Positions 60,214 to 64,000 of a DNA stretch of 64,000 bases are shown piece by piece; position 1 is the stretch's first letter; every line of letters starts with the position of its first letter. Made by a program: the position numbers and the translations under genes. The notes under the pieces are model-generated. The model was not told where the DNA came from. It worked only from the letters and a program-made list of their open reading frames with translations, and did no database searches. The stretch comes from Butyrivibrio sp. (lineage in GTDB: Bacteria > Bacillota > Clostridia > Lachnospirales > Lachnospiraceae): assembly GCA_017615275.1 (NCBI GenBank), contig JAGAAO010000038.1:1-64000 (forward strand), given 5' to 3'.

Positions 60214-60846
60214 ATGGGAAAATCATGGGAAGATCTTAGTGATGAGCAGCTCATATCCGGAATGAGGGATGAGAGCTTTAATGAATCGGATATCATGGAC
60301 TTTCTTATGAACAAGTACAAGAACCTTGTTCGCAAAAAAGCTGTGTCCATGTTTATTCTTGGTGCAGACAGAGATGATTTGATTCAAGAGGGCATGATAG
60401 GTCTGTTCAAAGCCATCAGAGATTATGATTTCGGAAGAGACGCCGGCTTTGCCACTTTTGCGGAGCTGTGTATCTCAAGACAGATGTACTCGGCAATTAA
60501 AGCTTCTAATAGGAAGAAACACGCGCCGCTAAACAGTTATATATCTCTCTATTCTCAAAATAGTGATTCAAATTCGGAAGGAGAGGTGGCGCTGGAAGAT
60601 GTGCTTGAATCCGATGCGGGCTCGACTCCCGAGCAGCGTGTGATCGATAAAGAAGATCTGGAGGCTCTTGAAAAAGAGATAGACAACAGTCTCAGCAGCT
60701 TTGAGAGGCAGGTTCTGGATCTGTACATCACAGGTATGAGCATAAAAGATATTTCGGGTGTCCTTGGTCGGGATGAGAAATCAACAGATAATGCAATGCA
60801 GAGAATAAAGAACAAACTCAGAAAATATTTGAAGGGGAATGCATAA
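60214..60846 (+). CDS. sigH: RNA polymerase sigma-H factor
   Basis: The 210-residue sigma-70 protein resembles Spo0H: LIQEGMIGLFKAIRDYDFGRDAGFATFAELC (region 2) with CISRQMYSAIKASNRKKHAPLNS, and a region 4 helix-turn-helix (MSIKDISGVLGRDEKSTDNAMQRIKNKLRKYL). SigH controls transition-state and, in spore formers, early sporulation genes. Position after rlmB matches Bacillus except that the yacP (rae1) gene is missing. The ATG at 60214 is chosen; 60202 is possible. Confidence 0.88.
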   Translation: MGKSWEDLSDEQLISGMRDESFNESDIMDFLMNKYKNLVRKKAVSMFILGADRDDLIQEGMIGLFKAIRDYDFGRDAGFATFAELCISRQMYSAIKASNRKKHAPLNSYISLYSQNSDSNSEGEVALEDVLESDAGSTPEQRVIDKEDLEALEKEIDNSLSSFERQVLDLYITGMSIKDISGVLGRDEKSTDNAMQRIKNKLRKYLKGNA

Positions 60847-60931
60847 AACTGCACGTTTTCTGGTGTTAAGAAAAAGAGAAAAATATTAAAATATTTTTCA
60901 GAAACATCTTTTTTAGATTGAACTTGTGTGC

Positions 60932-60937
60932 TATAAT
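60932..60937 (+). promoter_or_regulatory. -10 box of the zinc-ribbon protein gene
   Basis: A perfect TATAAT lies 42 bases before the start codon, with only a T-rich -35 region. The mRNA would start near 60944. Confidence 0.5.
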
Positions 60938-60979
60938 CAGTAAAGTGTTAACAATTAATTTAAAAAAGAGGAATGAGAA

Positions 60980-61717
60980 ATGATATGCAATAATTGTGGA
61001 ACAGAGATTGAACCAAACGCAAGATTTTGTACATGTTGCGGCACAGTTGTATCCGCAACTTCAATGCAGGAGAATGCATCGGTATATACAGATAGCGCAC
61101 ATCAGGTATATAATAATACAGTAAACGCAAATCCGACTAATACAAACTCATATAATGCAAATTCGGTCAATGCGAATCCGTATAATGCAAATCCTGTTAA
61201 TCCCAATCCGTACAATGCAAACCCTGCATACAACGGCGGGATGATGAATTCGAATCCTATGAATGCGGCATCTGCAGATCCGCTTGATAATATCTTGGAG
61301 AAAAAAGAAGGTCCTGCAGCTGCTTACGGTTATGCTACGCTTAAAAAGAAGGAGTTTATAAACCTTCCTGTTTTTGCGAAGCTTAAGAAAGGTATAACAG
61401 GAACAGTAATAGGCATGTATGTTATATGCGGTATTAATGTTGCTTTGATGTGTATCGGAATGGGCTCCATTGTCGATCTGCTTATCATGCTTGGATTGTC
61501 TGTGGCAATTCATCTGTTGTATAGCTTTGGCGCATCGATTGCGTATTTGGTATATGGTATTATTAACTTAATATATATGTTAATAGCTTTACATACTCCC
61601 GGAGGATGGTACATTATTATTTGCGGAATTTGTGCTGTAATCTATACGAGCAAAATCTCAAAATATTACAAAGAATATCAGAGAACAGGCTATATACCTG
61701 AATATCCTGTCGCTTAA
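60980..61717 (+). CDS. Zinc-ribbon membrane protein with Asn/Pro-rich repeat linker
   Basis: The 245-residue protein has an N-terminal zinc ribbon (CNNCGTEIEPNARFCTCCG). A low-complexity linker (about residues 45-100) follows, built from NANP/NPYN-type units (NANPYNANPVNPNPYNANP). A C-terminal membrane domain has three or four spans. The architecture is seen in many uncharacterised Firmicutes proteins; the function is unknown. It is monocistronic, with its own TATAAT upstream and the rpmE promoter downstream. Confidence 0.85.
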   Translation: MICNNCGTEIEPNARFCTCCGTVVSATSMQENASVYTDSAHQVYNNTVNANPTNTNSYNANSVNANPYNANPVNPNPYNANPAYNGGMMNSNPMNAASADPLDNILEKKEGPAAAYGYATLKKKEFINLPVFAKLKKGITGTVIGMYVICGINVALMCIGMGSIVDLLIMLGLSVAIHLLYSFGASIAYLVYGIINLIYMLIALHTPGGWYIIICGICAVIYTSKISKYYKEYQRTGYIPEYPVA

Positions 61718-61725
61718 AAAAACAC

Positions 61726-61754
61726 TTGCATAAGAATTTTTTGTATGTTATATT
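61726..61754 (+). promoter_or_regulatory. Promoter of rpmE
   Basis: TTGCAT (61726-61731), a 17-base spacer and TATATT (61749-61754) precede the rpmE ribosome binding site by about 60 bases. Confidence 0.65.
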
Positions 61755-61826
61755 TATATAGCTGTTGTAAACGGCAGACACTATAGTATTTAAGAAGATT
61801 CTTTGTATATAGAGAGGTGAGAAAAG

Positions 61827-62033
61827 ATGAGACAGGACATTCAGCCGGAATTCCATCAGGCCACTGTTACTTGCAACTGCGGTAACACATTTACAGTTGG
61901 ATCAACTAAGAGCGATATCCACGTAGAAATTTGCTCTAAGTGCCATCCGTTTTACACAGGCCAGCAGAAGGCTACAGCTGCTCGTGGACGTATTGATAAG
62001 TTCAACAAGAAATACGGCATGAGCAATCAGTAA
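61827..62033 (+). CDS. rpmE: Ribosomal protein L31 (zinc-binding form)
   Basis: The 68-residue protein starts [20 protein letters not shown] and keeps the four Cys ligands (CNC, then CSKC), so it is the zinc-containing type. It bridges the ribosomal subunits. GAGAGGTGAG precedes the start. It is followed by a terminator and then DUF1385 and prmC, a common clostridial order. Confidence 0.97.
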   Translation: MRQDIQPEFHQATVTCNCGNTFTVGSTKSDIHVEICSKCHPFYTGQQKATAARGRIDKFNKKYGMSNQ

Positions 62034-62052
62034 AATGTAGAAATTAAGAGAG

Positions 62053-62082
62053 AGGTTGAGGCTGTTGGTCTCAACCTTTTTT
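62053..62082 (+). terminator. Terminator after rpmE
   Basis: An 8-bp stem (AGGTTGAG at 62053-62060, CTCAACCT at 62070-62077) is followed by T residues. Confidence 0.8.
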
Positions 62083-62093
62083 ATTCAATTTCG

Positions 62094-62116
62094 CTCGCGC
62101 GATAGCATTTCGCGAG
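62094..62116. repeat. CTCGCG hairpin
   Basis: CTCGCG at 62094-62099 and CGCGAG at 62111-62116 form a 6-bp stem around CGATAGCATTT. A similar sequence with GCATTTT in the loop occurs at 53678-53700. Confidence 0.45.
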
Positions 62117-62192
62117 TGAGAAGCTCTTTTGATAAATGTTGTTAATCACGAGTTTTTAAAGCGTTTATAAAAAATACGAGTGAGGTATAAGG

Positions 62193-63806
62193 ATGAAAAA
62201 ACGCAGGATAGATCACTATTCCGGAATTGGAGGACAGGCAGTACTTGAAGGCGTTATGATGCGCAACAAGGACATGTATTCTGTCGCAGTCAGAAAGCCT
62301 AACGGCGAAATTGACGTAGAGATCGATGAATTTCATGGAGTAGCGTACGGCAGTAAGCTGCTTAATATCCCATTTGTTCGAGGAATATTCGTATTCATCG
62401 ATTCGCTTATGCTTGGACTTAAGGCAATAAATCATTCATCTTCGTTCTATGAAGAGGATGCAAGTAAAAAGCCTTCCAAGTTCGATGAGGAACTTGATAA
62501 AGTATCCAGTGGACATGAGGGCAAAGTGCTCATGTTCTTTACCACGCTCGCTTCTTTTGGTTTCGCTATTGCACTTTTTATGGTGCTCCCATACGTACTT
62601 TCTGAGATAGCAGGGAAATATATAAGAAACGAATCCCTTATTGCTATTGCGGAAGGTGCTTTAAGAATTGTCATTTTCATCATTTATGTACTTATGATAT
62701 CAAGGATGGAAGATATAAAACGACTATTCCGGTATCATGGTGCGGAACACAAATGTATTAACTGTATCGAAGGCGGAAGACCTCTTACTGTTAAGAATGT
62801 AAGAAACAGTTCAAGGCTCCACAAGAGATGCGGAAGCAGTTTTATACTGTTTGTAATGTTTGTCAGCATTGTAGTGTTCTTTTTTGTAAGAGTTGATTCT
62901 ATTCTTGCTAAGATTGTGATCAGAATCTTACTCCTTCCTGTTATTTCGGGTATTTCATATGAGATAATCAGAATTGCGGGAAAGAGCGACTTTTTCCTTA
63001 TCACAATTATTTCAGCTCCGGGTCTTTGGTTGCAGAGACTTACAACCAAGGAGCCTGACGATCAGATGATCGAAGTTGCGATCAAGTCTGTTGAGGCTGT
63101 ATTTGACTGGAAGAGATTTTTTATGGATTCTTTTGGTTACAATATGGAAGATGAGAGTAGCAACAGAATTGTCGAAAGACGTAAAACTGCCAGAACCGAA
63201 CAGGACGATGAATATGAATCCTACGAAGATCAGAGATATTCGGAAGATACATATGCTGACGATGGGTATGCGGACGACAGATATGATGACAGATATGCTG
63301 ATGGCAGATATGCAGATGACAGATACGATGATGAACCTTATCCGGATGACGCGGATCTTAATTATGATGCGGAAGATGCGGATTGGGATGACGAATATGT
63401 TGAACCCGAAGATCCTGATTGGGAATTTATTGAGCCCGAAGATCCGGATTATGACGGTATTGACGTAGAGGATACAGAGTTTGACGGATTGAATCCTGAA
63501 GACGTTGATTGGGATAGCGCAGAAGCGGGAAATGCCGAGTATGATGGCATAGACGAAGAAGATACAGAGTTTGACGGAGTTGGCTACGAAGATGCAGACT
63601 ACGACGGTATGGACGCTGATGATTGGGGCGACGTTGAGGCAGAGAGACCAAGATACGAAGATGAACCCGTAAGATCAAGACGCGGCGTTGAACCGAGAAG
63701 ACCCAGATGGGATGATGAAGATCCCGATTGGGACGATGACGAAGAAGATGCACATTGGGAAGAAGACGACGTCGATGACTCCGAATGGGAGAAACTTCTG
63801 AAGTAA
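62193..63806 (+). CDS. DUF1385 membrane protein with ~220-residue acidic Asp/Tyr/Trp repeat tail
   Basis: The first ~310 residues are a DUF1385 (YqhQ-like) protein: GIGGQAVLEGVMMRNKDMYS at the start, four or more membrane spans, FRYHGAEHKCINCIEGG and LHKRCGSSFILFV with conserved His and Cys, and GLWLQRLTTKEPDDQMIEVA. From about residue 320 it carries a tail not expected for the family, with RYADD/YDDRY units and then repeats of the form EDxDWDD, EDTEFDG and EDADYDG. The tail should be cytoplasmic and strongly negative. Function is unknown; the family often sits beside rpmE and prmC, as here. Confidence 0.9.
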   Translation: MKKRRIDHYSGIGGQAVLEGVMMRNKDMYSVAVRKPNGEIDVEIDEFHGVAYGSKLLNIPFVRGIFVFIDSLMLGLKAINHSSSFYEEDASKKPSKFDEELDKVSSGHEGKVLMFFTTLASFGFAIALFMVLPYVLSEIAGKYIRNESLIAIAEGALRIVIFIIYVLMISRMEDIKRLFRYHGAEHKCINCIEGGRPLTVKNVRNSSRLHKRCGSSFILFVMFVSIVVFFFVRVDSILAKIVIRILLLPVISGISYEIIRIAGKSDFFLITIISAPGLWLQRLTTKEPDDQMIEVAIKSVEAVFDWKRFFMDSFGYNMEDESSNRIVERRKTARTEQDDEYESYEDQRYSEDTYADDGYADDRYDDRYADGRYADDRYDDEPYPDDADLNYDAEDADWDDEYVEPEDPDWEFIEPEDPDYDGIDVEDTEFDGLNPEDVDWDSAEAGNAEYDGIDEEDTEFDGVGYEDADYDGMDADDWGDVEAERPRYEDEPVRSRRGVEPRRPRWDDEDPDWDDDEEDAHWEEDDVDDSEWEKLLK

Positions 63807-63809
63807 AAT

Positions 63810-64000
63810 ATGAATTACAAACATTGTTTGGAAAATGGAACAGATAATCTGAAAAGAGCCGGAATCACAGAAGCTAAGCTTGATGCCCGGCTCCTTTTAG
63901 AGTATATATGTAAAACGGATCACAGCACTCTTTTTGCCCATCCTGACAGACCTGTGTCGGAAGAAGAAGAGAAACTCTATAATGAGTTCATAGAAAGAAG
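63810..64000 (+). CDS. prmC: Peptide chain release factor methyltransferase PrmC (5' part)
   Basis: The frame runs off the window after 63 codons. The visible part is the N-terminal helical domain of PrmC/HemK (GTDNLKRAGITEAKLDARLL, then EYICKTDHSTLFAHPDRPVS). The enzyme N5-methylates the Gln of the GGQ motif in release factors. It starts 3 bases after the DUF1385 stop. The catalytic NPPY motif would lie beyond the edge. Confidence 0.85.
   Translation, partial: MNYKHCLENGTDNLKRAGITEAKLDARLLLEYICKTDHSTLFAHPDRPVSEEEEKLYNEFIER

Overview
The window reads as a chromosome segment of a low-to-moderate G+C Gram-positive anaerobe of the Clostridia, most likely Lachnospiraceae; a Butyrivibrio- or Pseudobutyrivibrio-like rumen or gut bacterium would fit. 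This rests on gene content and order and is an inference: a division/cell-wall cluster from mraZ to ftsZ, a cysS-mrnC-rlmB-sigH block, an rpmE-DUF1385-prmC block, many strong AGGAGG-type ribosome binding sites, GTG and TTG starts, and pectin-directed glycosidases with an AraC regulator. I see no rRNA genes and no CRISPR array. Almost all genes lie on the + strand. The exceptions are a partial insertion sequence at the left edge, a hydrolase, an amylase and an integrase relic.

Layout. 1-2100: the end of an IS3-like element, a DUF4143 ATPase gene bracketed by two copies of a palindromic repeat, and decayed coding remnants including an ECF-sigma fragment. 2189-10064: a pectin/oligosaccharide locus (GH43, AraC regulator, lipoprotein binding protein, two permeases, a GH63/MGH1-like glycosidase, a GH28 protein); it has no transport ATPase of its own. 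10675-24504: ychF, an lgt with a giant repetitive tail, and the dcw cluster (mraZ, rsmH, ftsL-like, PBP, mraY, murD, ftsW, ftsQ/divIB, ftsZ) behind a clear promoter and an array of MraZ boxes. 24654-30208: nrdR with NrdR-like boxes, then a five-gene SBP_bac_5 peptide/nickel-type ABC operon. 30356-31459: a small unknown protein and a 75-bp tandem repeat.

31460-41148 is the most system-like accessory block: two tandem 812/813-residue FtsX permeases, a long structured and terminated non-coding RNA candidate, one matching ABC ATPase, a lipoprotein related to C45/Ntn hydrolases, and a two-component pair. Promoter-region motifs are shared between the permease and ATPase genes. It resembles envelope-stress or antimicrobial-peptide sensing and detoxification modules, but the hydrolase lipoprotein and the RNA are not part of the usual arrangement.

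41230-46998: an aroE-aroK fusion, queH, argS, a MATE transporter and a stand-alone DAK-kinase-associated domain. 47134-49671 (minus): an alpha/beta hydrolase with an operator-like palindrome and a GH13 enzyme. 49828-51046: a tRNA-Met(CAT) followed by a tyrosine-recombinase relic and an orphan gene, a likely old integration site. 51135-54301: an EAL phosphodiesterase that looks leaderless, a GNAT acetyltransferase, and a CarD-like regulator with an attenuator-like leader. 54321-54616: five 63-bp tandem repeats. 54730-64000: alaX-like editing protein, azlCD, ispF, cysS, mrnC, rlmB, sigH, a zinc-ribbon membrane protein with Asn-rich repeats, rpmE, a DUF1385 protein with a long acidic tail, and the start of prmC.

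A recurring oddity is long, charged, repetitive extensions or insertions on envelope proteins (Lgt, the PBP and the DUF1385 protein).
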